Assembly: GCA_035707965.1 (NCBI GenBank)
Contig: DASSTJ010000076.1
Location: forward strand, 1-10,110
Direction of reading: 5' to 3'
Source: DASSTJ01 sp035707965
GTDB taxonomy: Bacteria > Actinomycetota > Actinomycetes > Actinomycetales > Angustibacteraceae
Length of the DNA stretch: 10,110 nucleotides
Positions 1 to 6,713 of this stretch are shown piece by piece. Numbering within the stretch: position 1 is the stretch's first letter; the number at the start of each line of letters is the position of its first letter. The position numbers were made by a program, and so were the translations under genes. The notes beneath the pieces are model-generated. The model was given only the letters and a program-made list of their open reading frames with translations, was not told the origin of the DNA and searched no databases.

Positions 1-546
1 TACGACCCGGCCAAGGCGAAGCAGCTCATCGCTGAGTCCGGAGTCTCCAACCCCACCCTGACGTTCTGGTACCCGACGAACGTGACCCGGCCCTACATGC
101 CGGACCCGATCGCCAACTTCCAGGCGTTCAAGGCGGACCTCGAGGCCGTCGGCTTCAAGGTCGTGCCGAAGTCCGCTCCGTGGTCCAGCGGCTACCTGAC
201 CACCGCGCAGGCCGGCAAGGCGCCGCTCTACCTGCTCGGCTGGACCGGCGACTTCGGTGACCCGGACAACTTCGTCGGTACCTTCTTCAAGGGCGACCAG
301 CCGCAGTTCGGCCTCGGCTCCGACAGCGAGATCTCGAAGATGCTGACCGCAGCCGCGCAGGAGACGGACATCGACAAGCGCACCGCCGACTACGTGGCCG
401 CCAACAACACGATCATGCAGTTCCTGCCGGGCGTGCCGTACGCGCACACCAAGCCCGGGATCGCCCTCTCGCCCAAGGTGCACGGCTACGAAGCCAGCCC
501 CACCGGCAGCGAGTCGTTCGCGCCCATCACCATGGACGCGAAGTAA
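1..546 (+). CDS. Peptide ABC transporter substrate-binding protein, family 5 (C-terminal part)
   Basis: This is the C-terminal 181 residues of an extracytoplasmic solute-binding protein of the SBP_bac_5 (DppA/OppA) family; the N-terminus, including any lipoprotein signal, lies outside the window. The frame is open from base 1 and ends in TAA at 544-546. Visible family features are the YDPAKAKQLIAESG helix, which in this family precedes the last lobe, the LEAVGFKV segment, and the LYLLGWTGDFGDPDNF block with its W-x-x-D-x-x-D-P-x-x-F pattern, followed by the closing helix and beta strands. In Gram-positive bacteria such proteins sit on the outer face of the membrane and deliver peptides to the permease pair. 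The permease gene follows after 18 nt, so this is the binding protein of the transporter encoded next to it. Substrate specificity cannot be read from the fragment; di- or oligopeptides are most likely, but some family members bind nickel, sugars or opines. Confidence 0.93.
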   Translation, partial: YDPAKAKQLIAESGVSNPTLTFWYPTNVTRPYMPDPIANFQAFKADLEAVGFKVVPKSAPWSSGYLTTAQAGKAPLYLLGWTGDFGDPDNFVGTFFKGDQPQFGLGSDSEISKMLTAAAQETDIDKRTADYVAANNTIMQFLPGVPYAHTKPGIALSPKVHGYEASPTGSESFAPITMDAK

Positions 547-549
547 GGG

Positions 550-562
550 CCGGTCACACCGG
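550..562 (+). other. Small hairpin between binding-protein and permease genes
   Basis: Seen directly: CCGGT (550-554), a CAC loop, and ACCGG (558-562) form a perfect 5-bp GC-rich stem. It fills most of the 18-nt spacer and ends 2 nt before the ATG of the downstream permease gene. Stem-loops between a binding-protein gene and its permease genes are known in ABC operons, where they protect the upstream mRNA and lower downstream expression. That role here is inference, and a stem this short could be chance. Confidence 0.3.
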
Positions 563-564
563 AG

Positions 565-1569
565 ATGCTGCGCTTCATCGTCCGGCGCCTGCTGCTGCTG
601 GTGCCGATCCTGCTGGGGCTCTCGCTGATGCTGTTCTTCTGGGTGCACAACCTGCCCGGAGGAACAGCAGAAGCGATCCTCGGTGAGAAGGCCACGCCGG
701 AGAAGATCGCGCAGTTCAACCACGCGTACGGGTTGGACCGTCCGCTTCACGAGCAGTACTGGCTGTTCCTGAAGCGGGCGGTCCACCTGGACCTGGGCGT
801 CTCCGCCTCGACCCAGCAACCCGTGCTGGACGAGATCAACCGCCGGTTCCCGGCCACGATCGAGCTGTCGGTCGTGGCGATCATCTTCGCGGTCGCCATC
901 GCGATCCCGCTCGGCTACCTGGCGGCCCGTCGCTACGGCTCGTGGCTCGACCAGGTGCTGATCAGCGGCTCGCTGCTCGGGGTCGTCATCCCGGTGTTCG
1001 TCCTCGGCTACCTGCTGAAGTACGTCTTCGCCATCAAGCTCGGCATCCTGCCCGACAGCGGCCGGCAGGACGTGCGGCTGGTGACGAGCCATCCCACCGG
1101 CTTCTACATCCTCGACGGGTTCCTCACCGGCGATCCCGCGGCGTCCTGGGACGCCTTCAAGCACCTCATCCTGCCGGGCATCGCGCTCGGCACGATCCCG
1201 CTCGCCATCATCACGCGCATCACCCGCGCCGCCGTGCTGGACGTCGTCAACGAGGACTACGTGCGCACCGCCCAGGCCAAGGGCCTGACCAACCGCGTGA
1301 TCCGCAACCAGCACATCATGCGCAACAGCATGCTGCCGGTCGTCACGATCATCGGTCTGCAGGCCGGCCTGCTGCTGTCCGGCGCGATCCTGACCGAGAC
1401 CGTGTTCGCGATCCCCGGCATGGGCTCGTTCGTGAAGGACGCCATCTTCAACCACGACTACTCGACGATCCAGGGCTTCGTGCTCTTCAGCGCCGTCATC
1501 TACGTGCTGATCAACCTGCTCGTCGACATCTCCTACGGACTCCTCGACCCGAGAGTGAGGGTGCGATGA
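565..1569 (+). CDS. dppB: Peptide ABC transporter permease, DppB/OppB family
   Basis: Inner-membrane permease of 334 aa, a normal length for the DppB/OppB family. The N-terminus MLRFIVRRLLLLVPILLG is the typical start with the first membrane helix (about 9-27). Further helices are near 99-120, 133-155, 199-218, 256-278 and 303-326. The conserved cytoplasmic EAA loop that docks on the ATPase is at 230-255 (EDYVRTAQAKG, then H-x-x-RN-x-x-LP). FAIPGMGSF follows at 281-289, and the protein ends with the family signature DISYGLLDPRVR. The ATG at 565 has only a GGAG abutting it, so initiation may be weak or coupled to the upstream gene 18 nt away. The stop overlaps the next start as ATGA. It should pair with the DppC-like protein to form the translocation pore. 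The family is certain; the name dppB rather than oppB is by similarity of type only. Confidence 0.95.
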   Translation: MLRFIVRRLLLLVPILLGLSLMLFFWVHNLPGGTAEAILGEKATPEKIAQFNHAYGLDRPLHEQYWLFLKRAVHLDLGVSASTQQPVLDEINRRFPATIELSVVAIIFAVAIAIPLGYLAARRYGSWLDQVLISGSLLGVVIPVFVLGYLLKYVFAIKLGILPDSGRQDVRLVTSHPTGFYILDGFLTGDPAASWDAFKHLILPGIALGTIPLAIITRITRAAVLDVVNEDYVRTAQAKGLTNRVIRNQHIMRNSMLPVVTIIGLQAGLLLSGAILTETVFAIPGMGSFVKDAIFNHDYSTIQGFVLFSAVIYVLINLLVDISYGLLDPRVRVR

Positions 1570-2486
1570 GCCTCTCGCTGGCCGAGGCCGACACCACCGC
1601 CCTCGAGACGGAGCCGGACGAGGCCGCCGGCGGTCTCTGGAGCGACGCGTTCAAGCGGCTCCGGCGCAACCCGGCAGCCATCGTCGGTGCCCTGCTGGTG
1701 CTGCTCTTCCTCGCCGTCGCGATCTTCGCGCCGCTGCTCGCGCCCTACGACCCCGCGGCCCAGGTCGGCTTCGGCGACATCCGGCCCAGCTACGTGCCGG
1801 GGCCGTCCTCCCAGCACTGGCTGGGGCTGGACACCCTCGGTCGCGACGAGCTCTCGCGCATCATCTACGGCGCCCGGCAGTCCCTCATCGTCGCCGTCGT
1901 GTCGGTCTCGATCGCCGGCGTCGTCGGGTCGCTGCTCGGGCTGCTGGCCGGAGCCTTCGGCGGCTGGGTCGACAACCTCGTGATGCGGGTCGTCGACATC
2001 ATGCTCGCCGTGCCGGGGCTGCTCTTCGCGATCGGCGTCGCGGCGATGCTCGGCCAGAGCCTCAAGTCGGTGATGATCGCGATCGCGACCGTCAACGTGC
2101 CGATCTTCGCCCGGCTCCTGCGCGGCTCGATGCTGGCCAACCGTGGCGCCGACTACGTGCTGGCCGCACGGTCGCTCGGCGTGCGGCGCAAGGACATCAC
2201 GCTCGGCCACGTCGTCCCCAACTCCGTCTCGCCGGTGATCGTGCAGGGGACTCTGACGCTCGCCACGGCGGTGGTCGACGCGGCCGGGCTGTCGTTCCTG
2301 GGCCTGGGCAGCGCCGACCCGTCCATCCCGGAGTGGGGCCGCATGCTCACCGAGATGCAGGACGCCCTCAGCTACGCGCCGCACCTGGCGCTGTTCCCCG
2401 GCCTCGGCATCGTGCTGTCCGCACTCGGCTTCACGTTGCTCGGCGAGGCCATGCGCGAAGCCATCGACCCCAAGTTCCGGCGGTGA
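1566..2486 (+). CDS. dppC: Peptide ABC transporter permease, DppC/OppC family
   Basis: Second pore subunit, 306 aa. An N-terminal cytoplasmic tail (about 1-35, acidic, ending in FKRLRRNPAAIVG) leads into the first membrane helix at about 37-59. The extracytoplasmic family motif HWLGLDTLGRDELSRIIYG is at 84-102, followed by helices around 106-130, 140-162 and 166-185. The EAA loop ADYVLAARSLG is at 195-205, then LSFLGLGSADPSIPEWGRML at 242-261 and the last helix at about 273-293. The C-terminus LGEAMREAIDPKFRR is characteristic of DppC. The ATG at 1566 overlaps the dppB stop by 4 nt (ATGA) and is preceded by a good Shine-Dalgarno, GAGGG at 1557-1561. A much longer open frame runs upstream inside dppB, but it is a shadow with no homology. 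With DppB it forms the membrane channel of a peptide importer. Confidence 0.95.
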   Translation: MSLSLAEADTTALETEPDEAAGGLWSDAFKRLRRNPAAIVGALLVLLFLAVAIFAPLLAPYDPAAQVGFGDIRPSYVPGPSSQHWLGLDTLGRDELSRIIYGARQSLIVAVVSVSIAGVVGSLLGLLAGAFGGWVDNLVMRVVDIMLAVPGLLFAIGVAAMLGQSLKSVMIAIATVNVPIFARLLRGSMLANRGADYVLAARSLGVRRKDITLGHVVPNSVSPVIVQGTLTLATAVVDAAGLSFLGLGSADPSIPEWGRMLTEMQDALSYAPHLALFPGLGIVLSALGFTLLGEAMREAIDPKFRR

Positions 2487-3622
2487 CTCCTGTGACCCAG
2501 CTCTCCGACGTCACGTCGGTGCCGTCGGCCGGCGGCGCGCCCCTGCTCGAGGTCGAGGACCTGTCGGTCACCTTCACCCGGCGCGGACGTCGGGACGTGC
2601 GGGCCGTCGACGGCGTGACCTTCTCGGTGCGTCCCGGTGAGACCGTCGGGCTGGTCGGCGAGTCCGGGTCCGGCAAGTCGGTGACCTCGCTGGCGATCAT
2701 GCGGCTGCTGCCGTCCCGCGGCGTGCAGGTCGGCGGCCGCGCGACGTTCGACGGCATGGACCTGCTGTCGCTGCCGAAGGACAGCATGCGGGACATCCGC
2801 GGGCGCGACATGGCCATGGTCTTCCAGGACCCGATGAGCTCGCTCAACCCCGTGCTGACCGTCGGCCGGCAGATCACCGAGGTGCTCAAGCGGCACCGGG
2901 GGATGCAGGGCGACCAGGCCCGGGACGAGGCTGTCACGCTGCTGTCGCGCGTGGGCATCCCCGACCCGGCCCGGCGCTTCCGCGAGTACCCGCACCAGCT
3001 CTCCGGCGGCATGCGACAGCGTGCCCTCATCGCGATCTCGTTGGCCTGCAAGCCTCGGCTGCTCATCGCCGACGAGCCGACGACGGCACTCGACGTGACG
3101 ATCCAGGCCCAGATCCTCGAGCTGCTGAAGGAGCTCGTGGTCGACTCGGGCACGTCGCTCATCATGATCACGCACGACCTCGGCGTGGTCGCCGGCCTCT
3201 GTGACTCCGTCAACGTCATGTACTCGGGCCGCATCGTCGAGACCGCCTCGCGCTACGAGCTGTTCGGCCACCCACGCCACCCGTACACGGCGGGACTGCT
3301 GGGCTCCGTGCCCCGCCTCGACGCCGAGCGCGGGCAGCCGCTGCAGCCCATCCCGGGGTCGCCGACCGACACCCTGCCGTGGGCGCACGCCTGCGCCTTC
3401 CAGCCGCGCTGCGCCAACCGCGTCGACCGGTGCGCGTCCGAGACGCCGCTGCTCGAGCGTGACCCTGACCGCCGCGACCCCATCGGCGGGCCGCACTGGC
3501 TGCGCTGCTTCAACCCTGTCACCGGCGACACCCCGGTGACGCCGCCCGGCGCTGAGCTGGTGGCACCCGGCGGCGATGCGCTGGACCCGGCGGCCGAGCA
3601 GGTAGGGGAGGGCGACCAGTGA
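2483..3622 (+). CDS. dppD: Peptide ABC transporter ATP-binding protein, DppD/OppD family
   Basis: Cytoplasmic ATPase of 379 aa. It has Walker A GESGSGKS (59-66), Q-loop Gln115 in VFQDPMSSLNP, ABC signature LSGGMRQR (173-180), Walker B LLIADEP (193-199) and switch His231. The C-terminal oligopeptide-transporter domain begins near HPYTAGLL (266-273) and contains Cys304, Cys310, Cys317 and Cys342. In the Mycobacterium tuberculosis DppABCD structure this part of DppD carries a [4Fe-4S] cluster, so a cluster here is plausible. The tail after 345 is low-complexity. The GTG at 2483 overlaps the dppC stop (GTGA) and continues the coupling pattern of the operon. An alternative GTG at 2492 has GGTGA at 2482-2486 with good spacing and would shorten the protein by 3 residues. 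It should form a heterodimer with the DppF-like ATPase. Confidence 0.95.
   Translation: MTPVTQLSDVTSVPSAGGAPLLEVEDLSVTFTRRGRRDVRAVDGVTFSVRPGETVGLVGESGSGKSVTSLAIMRLLPSRGVQVGGRATFDGMDLLSLPKDSMRDIRGRDMAMVFQDPMSSLNPVLTVGRQITEVLKRHRGMQGDQARDEAVTLLSRVGIPDPARRFREYPHQLSGGMRQRALIAISLACKPRLLIADEPTTALDVTIQAQILELLKELVVDSGTSLIMITHDLGVVAGLCDSVNVMYSGRIVETASRYELFGHPRHPYTAGLLGSVPRLDAERGQPLQPIPGSPTDTLPWAHACAFQPRCANRVDRCASETPLLERDPDRRDPIGGPHWLRCFNPVTGDTPVTPPGAELVAPGGDALDPAAEQVGEGDQ
3605..3612 (+). promoter_or_regulatory. Strong ribosome binding site for the second ATPase gene
   Basis: The purine run GGGGAGGG lies 6 nt before the GTG at 3619, inside the end of the preceding ATPase gene. It supports 3619 as the start of the DppF-like protein and is the strongest Shine-Dalgarno in the window. 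Confidence 0.7.
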
Positions 3623-4716
3623 GCGACGCCAGCACGACGCCGCCCGCGGGCGAGGCACCCGCGACGGGGACGACGTCCGACGACGTGCTGCTCGAGGTGC
3701 GTGACCTCAAGGTGCACTTCCCCATCACCAAGGGGCTCCTCATCGACAAGGTCGTCGGGCACGTCAAGGCCGTCGACGGCGTCACGCTCGACGTGGTGCG
3801 CGGCACCACGTACGGGCTGGTGGGGGAGTCCGGGTGCGGCAAGAGCACGCTCGGGCGGGCGATCCTGCGGCTGGAGGAGCCGACGTCCGGGTCGGTGAAC
3901 TTCGCCGGCACCGACGTGGCCGCCATGCACGGCGAGGAGCTGCGGCGTGCGCGCCGTCGCATGCAGATGATCTTCCAGGACCCGATGTCGAGCCTCGACC
4001 CCCGGCAGACGGTCGAGTCGATCGTGTCGGAGCCGATGCGAGCCCACGGGGAGCCCGCGGGCAAGAAGGCGCAGCAGCAGCGCGTGCGCGAGCTGCTCAA
4101 GCTCGTCGGGCTGCCGCAGAGCGCCGCCGGACGCTACCCCCACGAGTTCTCCGGGGGCCAGCGACAGCGCATCGGCATCGCCCGGGCGATCGCGCTCAAC
4201 CCCGAGCTGATCATCGCCGACGAGCCGGTCTCGGCGCTCGACGTGTCGATCCAGGCGCAGGTCGTGAACCTGCTCGAGGAGCTGCAGGACCGCCTGGGCC
4301 TCACCTACATCGTCATCGCCCACGACCTCGCCGTCATCAAGCACATCAGCGACACCATCGGCGTGATGTACCTGGGGTCGCTGGTCGAGGAGGCGTCGTC
4401 CGACGAGCTGTACGACCAGCCGCTGCACCCGTACACGATCGCGCTCATGTCCGCCGTCCCCCTGCCCGACCCGGTGGCCGAGGAGTCGCGCGAGCGCATC
4501 CTGCTGACCGGCGACCTGCCCTCGCCGGCCAACCCGCCGTCCGGCTGCCGGTTCCACACCCGCTGCCCGTACCGGCAGGAGACGCGCTGCGACGACGAGG
4601 TCCCGGCGCTACGAGAGGTGCAGCCCGGCCGCAAGGTCGCCTGCCACTGGGCCGAGCAGATCCTGTCGGGCGAGATCCGGCCGTCGGCCGAGTCGCACAC
4701 GGTCGCAGCCACCTGA
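3619..4716 (+). CDS. dppF: Peptide ABC transporter ATP-binding protein, DppF/OppF family
   Basis: Second ATPase of the importer, 365 aa. After a poorly conserved N-terminal tail (about 1-23) come Walker A GESGCGKS (69-76), Q-loop Gln120 in IFQDPMSSLDP, signature FSGGQRQR (177-184), Walker B LIIADEP (197-203) and switch His235. The oligopeptide-transporter C-terminal domain starts at HPYTIALMSAVP (270-281) and holds Cys310, Cys316, Cys324 and Cys342, parallel to the motif in the partner ATPase. GESGCGKST and the FPI motif near residue 34 are typical of the F subunit rather than the D subunit. The GTG start overlaps the upstream stop as GTGA. This is the last gene of the operon: a repeat-filled spacer and a convergent gene follow. 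Assignment to a peptide importer is firm; dipeptide versus oligopeptide preference is not decidable. Confidence 0.95.
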   Translation: MSDASTTPPAGEAPATGTTSDDVLLEVRDLKVHFPITKGLLIDKVVGHVKAVDGVTLDVVRGTTYGLVGESGCGKSTLGRAILRLEEPTSGSVNFAGTDVAAMHGEELRRARRRMQMIFQDPMSSLDPRQTVESIVSEPMRAHGEPAGKKAQQQRVRELLKLVGLPQSAAGRYPHEFSGGQRQRIGIARAIALNPELIIADEPVSALDVSIQAQVVNLLEELQDRLGLTYIVIAHDLAVIKHISDTIGVMYLGSLVEEASSDELYDQPLHPYTIALMSAVPLPDPVAEESRERILLTGDLPSPANPPSGCRFHTRCPYRQETRCDDEVPALREVQPGRKVACHWAEQILSGEIRPSAESHTVAAT

Positions 4717-4719
4717 CGG

Positions 4720-4920
4720 CACCCATCGCCGCACCCATCGCCGCCCCCATCGCCGCACGGGGGGTGTGCGGGCGTGGGTGCGGTCGGCCGGTCGTGATCG
4801 TGGCCATCCTGAGGCACCCATCGCTGCCCCCATCGCTGCAGGGGGGTGTGCGGGTGTGGGTGCGGTCGGCCGGTTGTGATCGTGGCCAACCTGACGCACC
4901 CATCGCCGCCCCCATGCCGC
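4720..4920. repeat. Nested 12-bp / 83-bp tandem repeats between convergent genes
   Basis: The spacer between dppF and dtd is almost wholly repetitive. A larger unit starts at 4732, 4815 and 4897 (steps of 83 and 82 bp); the third copy is cut short. Each unit opens with 12-bp repeats of the form CMCCCATCGCYG: three at 4720-4755, two at 4815-4838, and one plus a degenerate one at 4897-4920. This is followed in the first two units by a G-rich half containing TGTGCGGGYGTGGGTGCGGT and CGGCCGGTYGTGATCGTGGCC. The two halves are partly complementary: CCGCACCCA (4729-4737) pairs with TGGGTGCGG (4775-4783), and GCACCCA (4814-4820) with TGGGTGC (4857-4863), with an inner C5/G5 stem in each. The frames that stay open through the region show no protein-like composition, so I do not call it coding. 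Confidence 0.85.
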
Positions 4921-4931
4921 GCGGGCATGGG
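4911..4931. terminator. Hairpin between convergent dppF and dtd, probable bidirectional terminator
   Basis: CCCATGCC (4911-4918), loop GCGCG, GGCATGGG (4924-4931) form a perfect 8-bp stem. It ends 4 nt beyond the dtd stop codon on the minus strand and lies about 200 nt beyond the dppF stop. No U-tract follows on either side, as is common for actinobacterial hairpin terminators. The position between converging genes supports termination in both directions, which is inference. Confidence 0.55.
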
Positions 4932-4935
4932 TGAC

Positions 4936-5361
4936 TCAGGCCTCGAGGAGGATCGTCACCGGTCCGTCGTTGACGAGCTCGACCTCCATGTGGGCGCCGA
5001 AGACGCCGGTCGCCACGGTGAGCCCCCGCCCTCGCAGGGCCTCGGCCACCGCGTCGACCAGTGGCTCGGCCACCGGGCCAGGAGCCGCCGCCGACCAGGA
5101 TGGACGACGTCCCTTGCGGGTGTCGGCGTAGAGAGTGAACTGGCTGACCACGAGCACCGGGGCACCCTCGTCGGCCGCCGAGCGCTCGCCGTCGAGGATG
5201 CGCAGGTCGGCCACCTTGCGGGCGATCGTCTCGACCTCCTGCGGTCCGTCGTCGTGGGTCACCCCGACGAGCACGACCAGCCCTGGTCGCTCCAGCGCGC
5301 CGACGACCTGGCCCTCCACGCGCACCTGCGCCCGGCTCGCCCGCTGCACCACCGCTCGCAC
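4936..5361 (-). CDS. dtd: D-aminoacyl-tRNA deacylase
   Basis: Cytoplasmic proofreading enzyme of 141 aa, close to the normal length of about 145. It hydrolyses D-aminoacyl-tRNA (and Gly-tRNA-Ala) to recycle tRNA and keep D-amino acids out of proteins. Family signatures are complete: N-terminal MRAVVQRASRAQVRVEG, the catalytic SQFTLYAD block at 73-80 (S-Q-x-T-L), the basic stretch TRKGRRPSWS, and the C-terminal FGAHMEVELVNDGPVT at 121-136, with the Gly133-Pro134 pair of the chirality-selecting Gly-cisPro motif. The start is a GTG with no Shine-Dalgarno but with TAGGGT 6 nt upstream, pointing to a leaderless transcript. It is convergent with the transporter operon and separated from it by repeats. 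Upstream lies a 251-bp spacer with a duplicated element. Confidence 0.97.
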   Translation of the reverse strand: MRAVVQRASRAQVRVEGQVVGALERPGLVVLVGVTHDDGPQEVETIARKVADLRILDGERSAADEGAPVLVVSQFTLYADTRKGRRPSWSAAAPGPVAEPLVDAVAEALRGRGLTVATGVFGAHMEVELVNDGPVTILLEA

Positions 5362-5367
5362 CCAACG

Positions 5368-5373
5368 ACCCTA
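5368..5373 (-). promoter_or_regulatory. -10 box of a leaderless dtd promoter
   Basis: TAGGGT on the minus strand, 6 nt before the GTG start of dtd. It matches the TANNNT consensus at the spacing seen in leaderless actinobacterial genes. No clear -35 element is visible. The preceding gene ends about 250 nt upstream, so an own promoter makes sense. Confidence 0.55.
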
Positions 5374-5404
5374 ACGAAGAGCGGTCGGTCGGGACCCCGA
5401 AGAT

Positions 5405-5490
5405 GGTGTGTCGAACCGGCTGGAGAGATCGGCGTCTCGGGGCGGTTGACGGCGCGGCGGGCGGGGTGGTCCTGCCGGTCGGTCCGCGGG
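5405..5490. repeat. IR-bounded repeat element, copy 1
   Basis: First half of a direct duplication, matching 5527-5611 at an offset of 121-122 bp. A 43-bp core (5440-5482) is identical in both. Within it, ACCGGCTGGA (5415-5424) and TCCTGCCGGT (5470-5479) are near-perfect inverted ends, with one mismatch in 10, giving a 65-bp unit. It lies in the spacer upstream of dtd. No open frame with protein-like composition crosses it. Confidence 0.85.
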
Positions 5491-5526
5491 TGGTCGGTGA
5501 CGGCGGGAGCGCGGCAGGCGTCGTCC

Positions 5527-5611
5527 GGTGTGACGAACCGGCAGGAGGAAGGGGCGTCCCGGGCGGTTGACGGCGCGGCGGGCGGGGTGGTCCTGCCGGT
5601 CGGCCCGCGGG
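5527..5611. repeat. IR-bounded repeat element, copy 2
   Basis: Second half of the duplication. Here the inverted ends are perfect: ACCGGCAGGA (5537-5546) and TCCTGCCGGT (5591-5600), bounding a 64-bp unit. The copy ends one base before the asparaginase stop codon (minus strand, 5613-5615), so in the transcript the hairpin-forming element begins right after the coding region. A terminator or a small mobile palindromic element are both possible. Confidence 0.85.
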
Positions 5612-5612
5612 A

Positions 5613-6587
5613 TCAGCGCAGAGGGAGAGGCTCGACCGCGCCGACCGGCTCGCCGTGGCCGAGCACCGGTGGGCGGCCCACCTCGTCGAGGACGTCAGCG
5701 TCGACGCCGGCGTCGCGAAGCGCTTGAGCCAGCAGGACAGGAGCAGCGCGATCGTTGCCGTCGGCCACCTTCACGGCCACCGCAAGCCCCGAGGGGAGTG
5801 CCGCTGCATAGACGGCTTCTGCGCCGTCCTTCGCGATGAGGCCCGGGACGCCACGCATCAGGGCGGTCACCGCACGACGCGTGCCGCCGACCCACTCCGG
5901 GTACGCGCGCATGGCCGCGGCGACGCGCTGCTCCGGCGTCCCTGGCGCGCCGGTCGCGAGCGCCGCGAACGCTCGGGCCAGCCCGCTCAGCGAGATGGCC
6001 ATGACAGGTGCGCCGCACCCGTCAACCCCTACTGCCGCAACGCTTTCGCCAGACAGCTCCTCCAGCGCCTCGGCGATCGCCCGTTGCAGGGGGTGCTGCG
6101 GGTCGCGATAGGTGGTGGTGTCCCAACCGGCGGCCACGCAGGTGGCGAGCATGGCCGCGTGCTTGCCCGAGCAGTTCTGCACGAGGCTCGACGGACCGTT
6201 CCCGGCGGCCAGCCACGCGCGCTTCTCCACCTCGTCGAACGGCAGCGCCGGCGTGTTCTGCAACGCGTCGAGCCCGAGCCCTGCCCCGGAGAGGATGCGT
6301 CGGACACCGTCGCGATGGAACTCCTCGCCGGAGTGCGACGAGCACGCGAGCGCCAGCAGCTCGCCGTCCAGCCCGAGGCCGCTGCGCACCATGGCCAGAG
6401 CTTGGAGCGGCTTGTTGGACGACCGCGGGAAGATCGGGCTCGACGTGTCACCGGCGCTCAGCGCGACCGAGCCGTCCGGCGCGCGCACGACGGCGCTGCC
6501 GTGGTGCACGGACTCGACGAAACCCGACCGGACGACGTGAGCGACGGGCACGGGCCCGGTGGCCTGGGACGGGGTCGGCTGCGGCAC
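5613..6587 (-). CDS. L-asparaginase, class 3 / Rhizobium etli type II family
   Basis: Predicted to hydrolyse L-asparagine to aspartate and ammonia in the cytoplasm; no signal peptide is visible. It belongs to the Asparaginase_II family (R. etli ReAV type), unrelated in fold class to the E. coli enzymes. With the chosen start it has 324 aa. Motifs in order: HVVRSGFVESVHHG (about 17-30), PRSSNKPLQA with Ser56-x-x-Lys59, CSSHSGEEFH (82-91), NCSGKHAAML with Cys139-x-x-Lys142, GVDGCGAPV with Asp189 and Cys191, AKDGAEAVYA, and KVADGNDRA. These match the catalytic Ser/Lys pairs and the metal-binding Cys/Lys/Asp/Cys set of ReAV. The GTG at 6587 is preferred because TAGAGT lies 7 nt upstream with no Shine-Dalgarno. 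In-frame GTGs at 6596 and 6614 would add 3 or 9 residues. Some actinobacterial members are annotated only as asparaginase-like. Confidence 0.9.
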   Translation of the reverse strand: MPQPTPSQATGPVPVAHVVRSGFVESVHHGSAVVRAPDGSVALSAGDTSSPIFPRSSNKPLQALAMVRSGLGLDGELLALACSSHSGEEFHRDGVRRILSGAGLGLDALQNTPALPFDEVEKRAWLAAGNGPSSLVQNCSGKHAAMLATCVAAGWDTTTYRDPQHPLQRAIAEALEELSGESVAAVGVDGCGAPVMAISLSGLARAFAALATGAPGTPEQRVAAAMRAYPEWVGGTRRAVTALMRGVPGLIAKDGAEAVYAAALPSGLAVAVKVADGNDRAAPVLLAQALRDAGVDADVLDEVGRPPVLGHGEPVGAVEPLPLR

Positions 6588-6594
6588 GCCCGTC

Positions 6595-6600
6595 ACTCTA
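6595..6600 (-). promoter_or_regulatory. -10 box of a leaderless asparaginase promoter
   Basis: TAGAGT on the minus strand, 7 nt before the GTG at 6587. It matches TANNNT and decides the start codon choice for the asparaginase gene. No TTGACA-like -35 box is seen, and the region where one would lie is occupied by an inverted repeat at 6606-6626. Confidence 0.5.
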
Positions 6601-6605
6601 GGCGT

Positions 6606-6626
6606 GCACTCCACGAGAACGAGTGC
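6606..6626. promoter_or_regulatory. Inverted repeat over the asparaginase promoter, candidate operator
   Basis: GCACTC (6606-6611) and GAGTGC (6621-6626) are perfect 6-bp inverted arms, 15 bp apart from start to start, separated by 9 bp. The repeat begins 5 bp upstream of the TAGAGT box and spans the -35 region. This is the geometry expected of a repressor or activator dimer site for the asparaginase gene. The regulator is not identified. Confidence 0.4.
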
Positions 6627-6635
6627 CCGGACCGG

Positions 6636-6699
6636 CCGGCAGGACCAACCGCACCTCCAGGGGCGGTCGGCCGGCTCAAGCGCCCCTTGCTCCTGCCCC
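6636..6699. repeat. IR-bounded repeat element, diverged copy 3 (inverted)
   Basis: A 64-bp stretch that resembles the reverse complement of the duplicated element at 5405-5611. It begins CCGGCAGGACCA as the reverse complement of copy 2 does, and ends CGCCCCTTGCTCCTGCC, matching CGCCCCTTCCTCCTGCC there with one change. The middle has diverged. It lies 15 bp downstream of the stop codon of the PNPOx-like gene, in the spacer before the asparaginase promoter. Confidence 0.65.
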
Positions 6700-6713
6700 T
6701 GCGCTCGGCGGGG

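Noticed and set aside
1533..2384. Minus-strand open frame opposite dppC, and a similar one at 2372-3658 opposite dppD
   Set aside because: Arg/Asp/His/Gly-rich shadow translations of high-GC3 genes; the plus strand encodes clear ABC transporter families.
4445..5365. Minus-strand frames that stay open across the 83-bp repeats and appear to link dtd to dppF antisense
   Set aside because: Openness follows from GC-rich repeats without stop codons. The real gene on this strand is dtd in another frame, ending at 4936.
5405..6699. Asparaginase gene as cargo of a composite mobile element because inverted copies flank it
   Set aside because: The flanking units are only about 64 bp, there are three of them in uneven arrangement, there is no transposase or target duplication, and the gene matches its neighbours in GC and codon use.
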